NCBI RefSeq assembly: GCF_014651515.1
Contig: NZ_BMXA01000007.1
Span: 1 to 64,000 of the forward strand
Direction: 5' to 3'
Length of the DNA: 64,000 bases
DNA from: Arenicella chitinivorans
GTDB lineage: Bacteria; Pseudomonadota; Gammaproteobacteria; Arenicellales; Arenicellaceae
In this document: piece by piece, positions 1-6,542 of the stretch
Layout of the letters: each line of letters opens with the position of its first letter
Numbering within the stretch: position 1 is the first letter of the stretch
Program-made: the position numbers and the translations under genes
Notes under the pieces: generated by a model
What the model was told of the DNA's origin: nothing
Seen by the model: only the letters and a program-made list of their open reading frames with translations
Database searches by the model: none

Positions 1-71
1 AGAATAAACACAAAAGCGCCTTCAGCGCTCGGACGTCTGCTACGCATCCGCCCATGTTATTGGCGTTATAT
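1..71 (+). other. Right half of an attC-like site
   Basis: The window opens inside what looks like the 3' half of an attC site. An internal stem is followed by the core GTTATAT at 65-71, where integrase would cut after the G. The first cassette would begin at 66. The start TTATATG pairs, with one mismatch, with CACATAAC (682-689) at the far end of the same cassette, which supports the assignment. The left half lies outside the window. Confidence 0.45.
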
Positions 72-100
72 GATCGCAAACTCAGAAGTATGGAACATCG

Positions 101-688
101 ATGGATAAATTATTTTTTCGTTTAGGCATGCTGTCTGGGCCGTGGTGGGTTGTTACTCTGGCGATTTTTGGTGCTTTGTATCCAAATTACTCTCACCTCT
201 ATAAGGCAGTTAGCGAGCTTGGGGCGTTCGGTGCGCCTCACGCCTTGGCAATGAATGTCCTTTGTTTGTTTCTTACGGGATTATTTGTCATCCTTTCTGG
301 CGTTGGATTTCGTAATTTCCTGCTAAAACAACAGTATTCCACATCAGCGGCTTGGTGGGTTGTCATTCTTGGGGTCATGCTGGCAGGCGCCTCAGTTCCA
401 GCGGATATGGATCTGCGGTTTGCTAGCCCGTGGACGGTGTTGCATGGCATTTTCGTATTGCTTGGTGTGGTACCTTTTTTTGTGGCATCTTGGAAAACAC
501 ACCGGGCCCTTAGAGATTTAAATATTCAGTCACGTGTTGTCAGCCATTTTCCTGTATTGATTATTCCGGTATTTCTATTGCACGGATTATTAGATCAAGG
601 GGGGCTGGTCCAGAGACTTACAATCTTAATTGTTCTTACTTGGGTTGGGTTGCTTAGCAGGCATGTTTCAAAAGCTAAATGCACATAA
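101..688 (+). CDS. DUF998-family integral membrane protein (cassette gene)
   Basis: This 195-residue, very hydrophobic protein has about six predicted membrane segments and a conserved-looking SELGAFGAPHA stretch after the first one, which matches the DUF998 family. Its biochemical function is unknown. It is the only gene in the first cassette and runs almost to the attC at 682-822, so its last codons overlap the attC left end, as is common for cassette genes. The start at ATG 101 lies 36 bases inside the cassette. No promoter was recognised, and expression may depend on an upstream integron promoter. Confidence 0.7.
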   Translation: MDKLFFRLGMLSGPWWVVTLAIFGALYPNYSHLYKAVSELGAFGAPHALAMNVLCLFLTGLFVILSGVGFRNFLLKQQYSTSAAWWVVILGVMLAGASVPADMDLRFASPWTVLHGIFVLLGVVPFFVASWKTHRALRDLNIQSRVVSHFPVLIIPVFLLHGLLDQGGLVQRLTILIVLTWVGLLSRHVSKAKCT

Positions 689-822
689 CAACGCGCTCAA
701 ATACGTTCCGGGCCATTGGTCCTCCACCGGACGGCCAAGGCCGCCTAGCTTGCGCTTGTCGCTACGCGCCATTTTATGCGCAAGCCAGTCAACCATGTTC
801 GCCGTTTAGCGCAGTGTTAGGT
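682..822 (+). other. attC recombination site 1
   Basis: The site runs from CACATAAC (682-689) to the core GTTAGGT (816-822). The inner arms GCGCTCAAA (693-701) and TTTAGCGC (805-812) pair with a single unpaired base (C698 against nothing), the extrahelical-base geometry used by integron integrases to choose the strand. Between the arms lies a long imperfectly self-complementary stretch. At 141 bases the length is in the range of long chromosomal-integron attC sites. Confidence 0.7.
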
Positions 823-834
823 GAATAAAACATT

Positions 835-1200
835 GTGAATCGGAATCTCGTTCATAGAATCTGCCTAGTGTTTTGCGCCAGCTTTCTTTCGGGGTGTGGT
901 GATTCGCCTATTCTGACTACGCCTCTTCCAGACGGTTACTCGATGCATTCCAACGGTGGAGGTTTCGCCAACGTGCGGCGTCCAGATGGATTGAGAATGT
1001 CAGACTATTTTGGCATTTTGGATAACGGTCATGAGCAATGGTGTCGTGGCTTCGCATGGGATGGTCAACAAGTAATCTGCGAGTTGGAAAATTCCGTGAA
1101 TGGCGGTGGTGATCTGCAAGGTGGTAATTTCTTCTCGACACCGGTACTGGAAAGGCACAGATATTGTCGAGTGACTCAGTTGAAAAAGAGTGGAAACTAA
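835..1200 (+). CDS. Small putative lipoprotein (cassette gene)
   Basis: The GTG at 835 opens a 121-residue protein with a short hydrophobic signal ending in a lipobox (LSGC, cysteine about residue 21), so it is probably a membrane-anchored lipoprotein. The mature part has no family I recognise. It is rich in Gly and Asn and contains several cysteines (around the WCRGF, VICE and RYCRV segments) that could form disulphides. The purine-rich AGGTGA inside the attC core at 819-824 may serve as its ribosome binding site. It is the sole gene of the cassette bounded by attC sites 682-822 and 1259-1343. Confidence 0.55.
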   Translation: MNRNLVHRICLVFCASFLSGCGDSPILTTPLPDGYSMHSNGGGFANVRRPDGLRMSDYFGILDNGHEQWCRGFAWDGQQVICELENSVNGGGDLQGGNFFSTPVLERHRYCRVTQLKKSGN

Positions 1201-1258
1201 AGACTGGAGCCGAATTTCCCATCCTTCGAACTCGGTATGAGAGCACGAGTGCCAAATA

Positions 1259-1343
1259 ATTCACCTAATATAGATAAAACGAAAATGCCGCCAGCGGCAA
1301 GGACGCGCAAAAAGATGTGCGCTCGTTTTAGGGGCGTAAGGTA
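1259..1343 (+). other. attC recombination site 2
   Basis: The left end ATTCACCTAA (1259-1268) exactly mirrors the start of the preceding cassette (817-826). Inner arms TAAAACGA (1275-1282) and TCGTTTTA (1323-1330) are perfectly complementary and enclose two small hairpins. The right core reads GTAAGGT (1336-1342) rather than the canonical GTTRRRY, so it is either diverged or decayed. Confidence 0.6.
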
Positions 1344-1349
1344 TACAAG

Positions 1350-1652
1350 TTGGAACGCTTAAGGGCTAATTTAATGTATGTCGTGATTTTAGGTTCGCTC
1401 GGCTACATTATTTACACAGCGAAATTCGATCCGGCTTATCCAACTGGTGAGTATAAGAAAGCAGTAGTTCAATCAGTAGCCCCAAATTATTCACGATTTA
1501 AACCAAAGAAGACCGTTTATATAAAAACGGAAGATGGTGAAGAATTAGTGCGTGTTGTGGATATAAATAGACGTTTGATACCAGGTCAGGAGATAGAACT
1601 TAAAGTTTATCGTTCGAAAGTAAGGGGTATAACTAAGTATGAAATTTTGTAG
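1350..1652 (+). CDS. Small membrane-anchored hypothetical protein (cassette gene)
   Basis: This 100-residue protein starts at TTG 1350. One N-terminal hydrophobic helix (about residues 8-23) is followed by a basic, beta-rich soluble domain (motifs KTVYIKTEDGEE and PGQEIELKVYRS), resembling small one-helix proteins with an OB- or SH3-like domain. I do not recognise the family. The AAGG at 1338-1341, inside the attC core, is well placed as a ribosome binding site. The gene is visibly AT-rich compared with the chromosome after 4 kb, consistent with acquisition by transfer. Confidence 0.5.
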   Translation: MERLRANLMYVVILGSLGYIIYTAKFDPAYPTGEYKKAVVQSVAPNYSRFKPKKTVYIKTEDGEELVRVVDINRRLIPGQEIELKVYRSKVRGITKYEIL

Positions 1653-1749
1653 TAGATATCTAACAAGAACAACCACTAAAAATAGAACAGAAAGAACAAT
1701 GGACACCCATTTTTTTACTTATATGCGACAAGAACGCTGAGGTTTAACA

Positions 1750-2337
1750 TTGAACATCGGAATCTATATTTACCAAAACGCAGAAGTGCTGGACTTTTCG
1801 GGTCCATTTGAAGTGTTTTCAACCGCCAACAGGTTTACCGGTCCTGACCCTGCTTTTAATGTCTTCTTGGTAGCCGAAGATACCTGCCCGGTGCAGGCTA
1901 GAGGTGGGTATAGTATCAATCCGCACTATGGGTTCAGTGACCACCCTCACATAGATGTCTTGATCGTTGTTGGTGGCATCCACATGGAAGAGTTAAGCAA
2001 GACCAACGTAATAGATTGGGTTGCGGCAACCTCAGAGAAAGCCGAACTTGTAGCGTCTGTCTGTACTGGCGCGTTTATTCTCGCCCAAGCTGGACTATTG
2101 AATGGGCTTGAAGTGACTACGCATTGGGAGGATATCGACGCGTTACGTGGTTCGTATGCGGATCTAACGGTCGTTGAATCCAGACGCTGGGTAGATACAG
2201 GCAAGGTTGTATCATCGGGCGGAATATCTGCTGGCATTGATATGAGCCTACACTTAGTATCAAGGCTTGTTGGTGCGGAGCTGGCCGAAAGAACTGCTCG
2301 ACAAATGGAATTTGAGTGGCGAAAGAACTCGTTGTAG
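1750..2337 (+). CDS. DJ-1/PfpI family protein (isonitrile hydratase/AraC-N-domain type)
   Basis: This 195-residue single-domain protein has the class-I glutamine amidotransferase-like fold. The N-terminal IYQNAEVLDFSGPFEVF (about residues 7-23) and the nucleophile-elbow motif VCTGAFILAQAGLL with Cys105 are typical of the InhA/AraC-associated branch of DJ-1/PfpI, and an Asp at about residue 15 matches the second catalytic position of isonitrile hydratase. The real substrate is unknown. Translation starts at TTG 1750 with GAGG seven bases upstream. A cupin gene follows 80 bases later on the same strand, and the two probably form a unit. Confidence 0.75.
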   Translation: MNIGIYIYQNAEVLDFSGPFEVFSTANRFTGPDPAFNVFLVAEDTCPVQARGGYSINPHYGFSDHPHIDVLIVVGGIHMEELSKTNVIDWVAATSEKAELVASVCTGAFILAQAGLLNGLEVTTHWEDIDALRGSYADLTVVESRRWVDTGKVVSSGGISAGIDMSLHLVSRLVGAELAERTARQMEFEWRKNSL

Positions 2338-2417
2338 AGCAAATCATCGCGTTCTAACCAGGTTGCGGGGTTTCACGTAAGCTTCAATCGAAAAACTATG
2401 TAAACAGAGGAAATAGC

Positions 2418-2729
2418 GTGGAAGTTGTAAGAAGTAAAGAATTTATTGCAGACTGTTCATGGGGGGCAAAAGACCTCGCATCAATGAATGGCATCTCTAC
2501 CCGATTGCATTGGACAAAAGAGCCATACAAGTGGCATGTAAATGATGGCGAGGAAGTCTTTGTGGTGCTGGATGGAAAAGTGGAAATGTTCTACCGAATA
2601 GGTGGCGCCGAGACCTCCTGCATTTTGGAGTCAGGCGATATATTCTATGCCTCAGTGGGTACAGAACACGCCGCGCACCCTATCGGCGAAGCAAGAATAT
2701 TAGTGGTGGAAAAAGAGGGCAGTGTCTAA
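2418..2729 (+). CDS. Cupin-domain protein
   Basis: This 103-residue protein is a single small beta-barrel cupin. Motif 1 is HVNDGEEVFVVLDGKVEMFY (residues about 37-56), with a metal-ligand His and Glu, and motif 2 is SGDIFYASVGTEHAA, with the C-terminal His. The GTG start at 2418 is preceded by a good GAGG seven bases upstream. Its function is unknown. Pairing with the upstream DJ-1/PfpI gene suggests a shared small-molecule detoxification or sensing role, which is inference only. Confidence 0.7.
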   Translation: MEVVRSKEFIADCSWGAKDLASMNGISTRLHWTKEPYKWHVNDGEEVFVVLDGKVEMFYRIGGAETSCILESGDIFYASVGTEHAAHPIGEARILVVEKEGSV

Positions 2730-2812
2730 CGCGTTTGCGGAGTCCGGAGAAAGACAACGGTCAGCGACACACCGTCTTTTTGTTCTGTCATCTCTCAAAA
2801 CACGGTAAGGTT
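2723..2812 (+). other. Possible degenerate attC site at the array end
   Basis: The end of the cupin gene contains GTCTAAC, a plausible attC left core, and the segment closes with GTAAGGT at 2805-2811, the same core as at 1336-1342. The flanks (GCGTTTGCGGAG near 2730 and CTCTCAAAACAC near 2792) pair imperfectly. An inner ACGGT/ACCGT hairpin followed by CTTTTTG could alternatively be a weak terminator for the cupin gene. The assignment is tentative. Confidence 0.3.
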
Positions 2813-3269
2813 CCTGAAGCGTGGAAGTTGTACTTTGCGCGCGACACAAGCTGGCGATGATGTCTATTTGGTCGCGATTGAAACCTCGCTGACCTTCGAA
2901 ATGGATAATGATACGATCGTTGATGCGGTGGATAATTGTCCAGCGCAGGCGAATGAAGACCAAGCCGATTTTGAAGGCGACGGAATCGGTGACGTTTGCG
3001 ACGCGGATGATGATGGCGATGGGATGTCGGATGAATTCGAAATTGCCAACGGTCTGAATCCACGGAATTCATTTGATCGTGATGCGGATCCGGACGGTGA
3101 TGGCTTTACCAATGGGCAAGAAGCCGCTTTCAACACTGATCCGAATGTGCTGAATGAAGACTTAAATAATAACAATATTCCAGATAGTGTAGACCAGCAG
3201 CGTTTACGTAGTACTCGGAGTCTCCCTGCCGTATACAAACTTCTGCTGTTGGATGAAGAGATCAACTAA
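2805..3269 (+). pseudogene. 5'-truncated thrombospondin type 3 repeat protein gene
   Basis: The frame is open from the cupin stop codon onward but has no credible start. Recognisable protein begins about 2805 (VRFLK, then GSCTLRATQAGDD, a motif common in bacterial Ig-like repeats of large surface proteins). It continues into calcium-binding thrombospondin type 3 repeats rich in D-x-D-x-D-G (DNCPAQAN, GDGIGDVCDADDDGDG, DPDGDGFTNGQE) and ends at 3269. Such proteins usually exceed 500 residues and carry a signal peptide. Here only about 155 C-terminal residues remain, directly beside the cassette array. A TTG at 2835 could initiate a short cytoplasmic fragment, which is unlikely to be functional. 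Confidence 0.65.
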
Positions 3270-3280
3270 GAGAGATAACT

Positions 3281-3604
3281 ATGAGCAAGCAAGCCCCCAA
3301 TGCCGCATCGTCAACCCTGCGAACTCGACGCGCTTTGTTTGGCCTTGCCACAACGGCAGCCCTGGCACCGTTGTGGGCCAAACCGGTCGTCAACACGATT
3401 GTGTTGCCGGCCCATGCGCAAACCAGTGTTTGTGTGACTGATACTACGGTCGGTGGTCCACTGGCTGGCGCACCGGACAATCCACCAAATTGTCAGGTTG
3501 CCTGCGAAGCCGAGGCTGCTCGCGAAAATGCCTTATTGTGTGAAGTCCGCGAAACGCCAACTGACTCTGGTACCGACTGCGCCTGTGATATCGACGTAAT
3601 CTAG
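3281..3604 (+). CDS. Small cysteine-rich exported protein with a Tat-type signal
   Basis: This 107-residue protein begins with a long signal. RTRRALFGL resembles a twin-arginine motif and is followed by a moderately hydrophobic stretch and the AHAQT cleavage region near residue 47. The mature part is about 60 residues, acidic, with six cysteines (VC, NCQVAC, LLC, DCAC), enough for three disulphides or a metal site. It starts 12 bases after the truncated thrombospondin-repeat gene with GAGAG upstream, so the two were probably one transcription unit. I do not recognise a characterised family for the mature domain. Confidence 0.6.
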   Translation: MSKQAPNAASSTLRTRRALFGLATTAALAPLWAKPVVNTIVLPAHAQTSVCVTDTTVGGPLAGAPDNPPNCQVACEAEAARENALLCEVRETPTDSGTDCACDIDVI

Positions 3605-3672
3605 CCTCTGCTGCGCGCAATGCTATGCCAGCTTGCGTGCGGCGGATGTCAGCGCAACCCAAAAACCCTCAG

Positions 3673-3905
3673 GCAAAGGGTGTGCTGGTAACAGGTTCTG
3701 CTGGCCGAGTTGGTCGGGTGATCTAGCGCCGTTTAGTTCGAGAGTTTGCTCCGCTGAGCTTAGATTGTGTGGTTCGACGAGCATGAGCTTGGTCGAGCAG
3801 CCAGTTTTAGTCCGCACTGCCGGTGGCCAATGTGTGCGATATACGCCTTTAGAATCCACATTCGTTGTCGGCCGCATTACTGTCATGTATATCGGTTATG
3901 TCGAG
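3673..3905 (+). pseudogene. Decayed NAD-dependent epimerase/dehydratase (SDR) fragment
   Basis: Frame 1 encodes KGVLVTGSAGRVGRVI (3676-3723), a textbook N-terminal Rossmann motif GxxGxxG, then a stop. In the same frame about 100 bases on, VANVCDIRL-stop-NPHSLSAAL resembles the segment after the second beta strand of such enzymes (consensus V-G-D-I-R-D-P-x-x-L). At least four in-frame stops interrupt it and no C-terminal half is present. The rest of the interval 3605-4012 shows no gene, apart from a TATACT (3956-3961) that may be the -10 element of tesB. Confidence 0.4.
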
Positions 3906-4012
3906 CGTAACCAGAATGCTTAACGCCTGGCAAGCCGATGAGATAGTATTTCCGCTATACTCCTACATCTTCATGATTGGGATCGTGTTATCGCACGGGT
4001 ATTTTAGCGACT

Positions 4013-4852
4013 ATGTCTACTTCAAATGCAGAGCAAAATCGATTACTTAAGTTCTTGAGTTGTGAGGCGCTAGACCTGAATTTGTTTCGTGGTCAAAGCA
4101 AAGACTTTAATACCGGTCAAGTCTATGGTGGCCAGGTTTTAGGTCAGGCAATCAAGGCTGCGTATCAAACTATTGACGAAGGTCGTCATATCCATTCAGC
4201 TCATGCGTATTTCCTGCTACGCGGAGACGTCAACGCGCCGATTATCTATGAGGTAGATCGATCACTGGATGGTGGCAGTTTCTCGTCTCGACGCGTGGTA
4301 GCGATTCAACATGGACGGCAAATTTTTCACTTGTCTGCGTCGTTCCAGAAACAAGAAGAGGGTCTGGAATATTCTGAGACCTGGGTGCCGCCCTTCGATG
4401 TGGTGGAGGAAGCACTCGCCAATGGTCCGTCAAAAGACATTAATTTTCAGGCCGGTTATCTCGATGTGTGTTACGTGCCAAATGAACGCATCGAGCGCAA
4501 TGACACCACGCAGTATTGGTTCAAAACCAAAGACAGTTTGCCGGACGATCTAGCTTTGCATCACACGGTACTGGCCTACATCTCGGATATGGGGCCATTA
4601 CAGGCGACCATACAACCACATGATCTAAATGCACCCAAGTTGGAAGACCGTAAACGGCAAGTGCTGTTGGCCACGATCGATCACGCGGTTTGGTTTCATC
4701 GGCCGTTTCGCGCGGACGATTGGTTGTTTTATGAGTGCCGTGCTCAGTCTACCGGTAATGGGCGTGGTTTGGCCTACGGGCGGATTTACGCGCAAGACGG
4801 CACGCTGGTAGCATCCACGTCACAGGAAGGCCTGCTGCGCTTACGTCGCTAA
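4013..4852 (+). CDS. tesB: Acyl-CoA thioesterase II
   Basis: TesB hydrolyses medium- and long-chain acyl-CoA to free fatty acid and CoA in the cytoplasm. The 279-residue product matches the usual length of about 285. The double hot-dog layout is visible: GQVYGGQVLGQA in the first half and TIDHAVWFHRPF with STSQEGLLR in the second. The Asp (ISDMG), Thr/Ser (ATIDH) and Gln (SQEG) correspond to the catalytic triad of E. coli TesB. ATG 4013 (MSTSNAEQN) is chosen over an upstream TTG at 3977 because family homology begins at LLKFLSCEALDLNLF. The 3' end overlaps the convergent kinase gene by 12 bases. Confidence 0.92.
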   Translation: MSTSNAEQNRLLKFLSCEALDLNLFRGQSKDFNTGQVYGGQVLGQAIKAAYQTIDEGRHIHSAHAYFLLRGDVNAPIIYEVDRSLDGGSFSSRRVVAIQHGRQIFHLSASFQKQEEGLEYSETWVPPFDVVEEALANGPSKDINFQAGYLDVCYVPNERIERNDTTQYWFKTKDSLPDDLALHHTVLAYISDMGPLQATIQPHDLNAPKLEDRKRQVLLATIDHAVWFHRPFRADDWLFYECRAQSTGNGRGLAYGRIYAQDGTLVASTSQEGLLRLRR

Positions 4853-5665
4853 AGTATTAAAGCGCGCAGTTAAGTCATCCAGTTGCGTAAACCGCGATGG
4901 GTTAGCAAGAAGGTACGGCGTGCCATATTTGCTTAGATGCCATAATAAATCCCCCCAAAGTAGAGCGATTTGCGCAGCTAGAAAAATAGGCGTTTGCTGT
5001 TTAGCTTCCCAGCCGGGCGCATAATGTGCGAGAAAGTGCTGGCTTTGTTGCGAATCGAGTTCGAAGTAGAGCACGATTGCGGCCAGATCGAACCATGGGT
5101 TGTGCAGCATGGTGTATTCCCAATCAATAAACCAAACCCGTTTAGCCTCAAACAAACAATTGCTGATGACCAAGTCATTGTGGCAGACGCACCAAGGGGT
5201 AGCGTCTTGTGCAAAAGAGTGAAGGGCGTTGGCCAATCCGCGATGAATCGACGTTGCTTGTTCGGCCAGCGCACCCTCTAAATTTGCTAAGTATTGTTGA
5301 CAAAATTCGATCAAATCGAACCTTGCAAATGTCGTTGGCTCAGGTGCTGAGTGCAGTTTATGTAGAGCCTGTGCCAGAAGCTTGATGTGGTGCCCAGCAA
5401 ACGGGACGGATTCCTGATATGCCATCAACGCAACGTCATCGTCTGCAAAATGGATTTTAGGTGCTAGGCCTTGAGCCGCTGCCCAGCGTTGTGCCGAGAT
5501 GGCCAAATCGAAGGAATGTGAGAATTGTTTTAGTACCCAAAATTCATCCGCGGACTGCAATAACACTGTCTGATGGTTTTGACCCGCGGTGAACTGTTCG
5601 ACGATTTTTGGTTGAGCCGTCAGTCCCCAACGCCGCCAGTTAGCGAGTAAATTACTGGGTTGCAT
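4841..5665 (-). CDS. APH/choline-kinase-like phosphotransferase, probable thiamine kinase
   Basis: This 274-residue aminoglycoside-phosphotransferase-fold kinase has the catalytic loop CHNDLVISNCLF and the metal-binding IDWEYTMLHNPWFDLA, both typical of the choline-kinase/LicA/ThiK branch. It is the last gene of a TPP-riboswitch operon with a receptor and a PnuC-type permease, so thiamine is the most economical substrate: phosphorylation would trap imported thiamine as thiamine monophosphate. The start at 5665 (MQPSNLL) overlaps pnuC by 14 bases, indicating translational coupling. Substrate is inferred from context, because this fold also covers choline and sugar kinases. Confidence 0.75.
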   Translation of the reverse strand: MQPSNLLANWRRWGLTAQPKIVEQFTAGQNHQTVLLQSADEFWVLKQFSHSFDLAISAQRWAAAQGLAPKIHFADDDVALMAYQESVPFAGHHIKLLAQALHKLHSAPEPTTFARFDLIEFCQQYLANLEGALAEQATSIHRGLANALHSFAQDATPWCVCHNDLVISNCLFEAKRVWFIDWEYTMLHNPWFDLAAIVLYFELDSQQSQHFLAHYAPGWEAKQQTPIFLAAQIALLWGDLLWHLSKYGTPYLLANPSRFTQLDDLTARFNTLAT

Positions 5666-6251
5666 GTTGATACCGGGTGCGCCACTCGCGGTAACCAAAT
5701 ACGGCAATAACGGTGTAGGCTACAAACAGCAAAGCGTATAAATACAGCCCCTTCTGCCAGAATAACCACACTGAGACAGCATCGATCACAATCCAGTACA
5801 ACCAGTTTTCTAACACCTTGCGGGCGACCATCCACGTGGTGAACACAGCCGCCCAGGTGGTGAATGAATCAACAAAAGGGTAGTCAGCTTGAGTAAACCT
5901 TTCCAGGCCCACCCCGCTGGCTACACTCAGTGCTAAAATCACCGTTATCGCGATCGCGTGGTGTAGGGGTTGCCAGCGTTGGATAGCCAGTTGGTCGTGA
6001 TCTGTGCTGCCATAGCGCCACTGATACCAGCCGTAAAGCGCCATGACGAGGTAGTAAACATTCAACCCAGACTCCATCAACAAGCTGACATCCCAAAACA
6101 AGATGATTGCCGTCGCGGTGCCAATTAATGCCGCAGGCCAGCACCAGATGTTTTCTTTGGTCGCCAGAATTATGTACGCGACGCCGAATGCCACCGACAC
6201 CCATTCCAAGAGCGAAGTGGCGTTCCACGCCGCGAGCAGCGCATCCATCAT
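5652..6251 (-). CDS. pnuC: PnuC-family vitamin transporter, probably thiamine (PnuT type)
   Basis: This 199-residue inner-membrane protein has about seven hydrophobic segments. The signature regions are ATKENIWCWPAALIGT near the N-terminus and LENWLYWIVIDAVSVWLFW near the C-terminus, the W/N-rich substrate-site helices of PnuC permeases. PnuC proteins facilitate diffusion of a vitamin (nicotinamide riboside, riboflavin or thiamine) and rely on a partner kinase for trapping. Here that partner overlaps its 3' end. Location under a TPP riboswitch points to thiamine (PnuT). It starts 6 bases after the YkoF-like gene. Confidence 0.85.
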   Translation of the reverse strand: MMDALLAAWNATSLLEWVSVAFGVAYIILATKENIWCWPAALIGTATAIILFWDVSLLMESGLNVYYLVMALYGWYQWRYGSTDHDQLAIQRWQPLHHAIAITVILALSVASGVGLERFTQADYPFVDSFTTWAAVFTTWMVARKVLENWLYWIVIDAVSVWLFWQKGLYLYALLFVAYTVIAVFGYREWRTRYQHATQ

Positions 6252-6257
6252 GTTAAT

Positions 6258-6521
6258 TTACTCGTAGCCTTCAAGTTGACGCGCATCGCCTTCGAGGTAT
6301 TTACACACAAACACGATTTTGCCGAACTGCTGCATTGAGTGACGCATCGCGGAGTTCAGGAGTTGCGTTACTTGTTCAAATTCGCCAAACACGCGTGTGC
6401 TCATGTTTGAGGTACGAATATCAACGTCATTTGCTTGGTTCAGTTGGTCTAGAAAGGCCTTAATTTTGGGTTTGTACTCATCTTGTAACGGGTACATGCT
6501 AATTTCAACGGATAACATCAT
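6258..6521 (-). CDS. Single-domain YkoF/MTH1187-type thiamine-binding protein
   Basis: This 87-residue ferredoxin-like alpha/beta protein opens with LSVEISMYPLQDEYKPKI and continues with a TSNMSTRVFGEF strand, matching the MTH1187/YkoF superfamily. YkoF of Bacillus has two such domains and binds thiamine or hydroxymethylpyrimidine. This protein has one, so it probably acts as an oligomer. It has no signal peptide and so should be cytoplasmic. It sits 21 bases after the TonB receptor and 6 before pnuC in the riboswitch operon, which supports a thiamine-binding role. Whether it buffers, delivers or senses the vitamin is not visible. Confidence 0.75.
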   Translation of the reverse strand: MMLSVEISMYPLQDEYKPKIKAFLDQLNQANDVDIRTSNMSTRVFGEFEQVTQLLNSAMRHSMQQFGKIVFVCKYLEGDARQLEGYE

Positions 6522-6542
6522 AGGTGGTTCCTCCGAGCGGAT

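Larger units (their letters stand above)
66..2812 (+). mobile_element. Integron gene-cassette array or array remnant
   Basis: Small unrelated genes, all on the plus strand, are separated by attC-like imperfect palindromes at 682-822 and 1259-1343, with an incomplete one at 1-71 and a weak one at 2723-2812. The start of the second cassette (TTAGGTGAAT, 817-826) is the exact reverse complement of the sequence opening its own attC (ATTCACCTAA, 1259-1268), as expected when a cassette integrates from a circle. The region looks AT-richer than the housekeeping genes that follow. No integrase gene is in the window, so whether this is part of a chromosomal integron or an orphan array (CALIN type) is open. 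The right boundary near 2805 meets a truncated gene. Confidence 0.65.

Noticed and set aside
1656-1748. Possible attC between the one-helix protein gene and the DJ-1/PfpI gene (cores ATCTAAC and GTTTAAC)
   Set aside because: The core-like ends are present, but no complementary inner arms could be found, so it is not claimed as a site.
2752-2781. Terminator-like ACGGT/ACCGT hairpin followed by CTTTTTG after the cupin gene
   Set aside because: The stem is only five bases with a bulged extension and lies within a possible attC, where hairpins are expected. It is mentioned under that feature only.
3623-3886. Minus-strand open frame opposite the SDR remnant
   Set aside because: It has no ribosome binding site and no recognisable domain, and the plus strand carries the Rossmann motif.
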